From positions 1 to 6,350 of the forward strand of contig SKVS01000034.1 in NCBI GenBank assembly GCA_007129335.1: a stretch of DNA of 6,350 nucleotides, given 5' to 3'. How positions within the stretch are numbered: position 1 is the stretch's first letter; each line of letters opens with the position of its first letter. Below the pieces are notes generated by a model. It was not told where the DNA came from, did no database searches, and was given only the letters and a program-made list of their open reading frames with translations. This document shows positions 6,206 to 6,350 of this stretch, one piece after another. A program made the position numbers and the translations under genes. Source of the stretch: Spirochaetaceae bacterium (GTDB lineage: Bacteria > Spirochaetota > Spirochaetia > DSM-27196 > Salinispiraceae).

Positions 6206-6350
6206 TTCCCCACCTGCCACCGCAGGGTTACCGAGCCCCAGACAATGAGGTTATCCCAGAACGGAAGGTTGCGGTCGTCCCAGAGATGCCATAGGGGATA
6301 GAGCACCCGAAGACCAAATTCCGCATCGGTCCGAGGCCCCATTCCCAGAA
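6202..6350 (-). CDS. C-terminal fragment of a probable beta-strand-rich protein, possibly an outer-membrane barrel
   Basis: On the minus strand one frame is open from the window edge to a TAA at 6202-6204, giving 48 residues. The other two minus frames stop within the same stretch and read poorly. The fragment is rich in Trp, Tyr and Phe, with alternating polar and nonpolar residues, for example LIVWGSVTLRWQVGN at the very end. It has a turn-like DDRNLPFWDN before that strand. This pattern fits the closing strands of an outer-membrane beta-barrel, though the terminal residue is Asn rather than the usual aromatic. The family cannot be named from so short a piece. It converges on typA with a 4-nt overlap. 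Confidence 0.5.
   Translation of the reverse strand, partial: LGMGPRTDAEFGLRVLYPLWHLWDDRNLPFWDNLIVWGSVTLRWQVGN

Noticed and set aside
6192..6214. Inverted repeat near the typA stop as an intrinsic terminator
   Set aside because: Only about a 5-bp bulged stem (GG-GGA with TCC-CC), and no T run follows on either strand.
5549..6220. Long minus-strand open frame of 223 codons under typA
   Set aside because: It lies wholly within the well-conserved typA coding sequence apart from a few bases, and its translation has no recognisable domain pattern.

Overview
The window reads as a stretch of chromosome from a Gram-negative, diderm bacterium of roughly even base composition. The gene order (MlaE-type permease, ATPase, single-MCE-domain protein, TPR lipoprotein) and the relaxed lipobox fit a free-living spirochaete (Spirochaeta/Treponema-like) best. 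That assignment is inference from general appearance, not from a marker gene.

Bases 2-3579, plus strand, form one compact lipid-transport operon of the Mla/MCE type. It holds the 3' part of an MlaE-family permease, an MlaF-like ABC ATPase, an MCE (MlaD-like) protein with one N-terminal membrane anchor, and a lipoprotein made almost entirely of TPR repeats. The last two junctions are ATGA stop/start overlaps. The ATPase, MCE and lipoprotein genes each have a Shine-Dalgarno-like sequence exactly 6 nt before the start. Permease and ATPase would form the inner-membrane engine, the MCE protein would guide lipid across the periplasm, and the TPR lipoprotein is probably a periplasm-facing partner. 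The ATPase is notable because several catalytic motifs are altered.

Bases 3559-4227, minus strand, encode a seven-helix membrane protein of unrecognised family. It converges on the operon with a 21-nt overlap. Its acidic and histidine residues cluster on the predicted outer face.

Bases 4228-4372 are the divergent intergenic region. It has a strongly A-rich purine tract and a possible hairpin that would cover the typA start. Bases 4373-6205, plus strand, encode the complete translational GTPase TypA/BipA (610 aa), begun at a GTG behind a perfect AGGAGG.

Bases 6202-6350, minus strand, hold the last 48 codons of a probable protein with alternating aromatic strands, possibly an outer-membrane beta-barrel, converging on typA with a 4-nt overlap.

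No tRNA, rRNA, CRISPR, insertion sequence or clear intrinsic terminator was seen. Nothing here is a clearly new system. The best leads are the altered Mla ATPase, the TPR lipoprotein linked to the MCE operon, and the unrecognised seven-helix protein.
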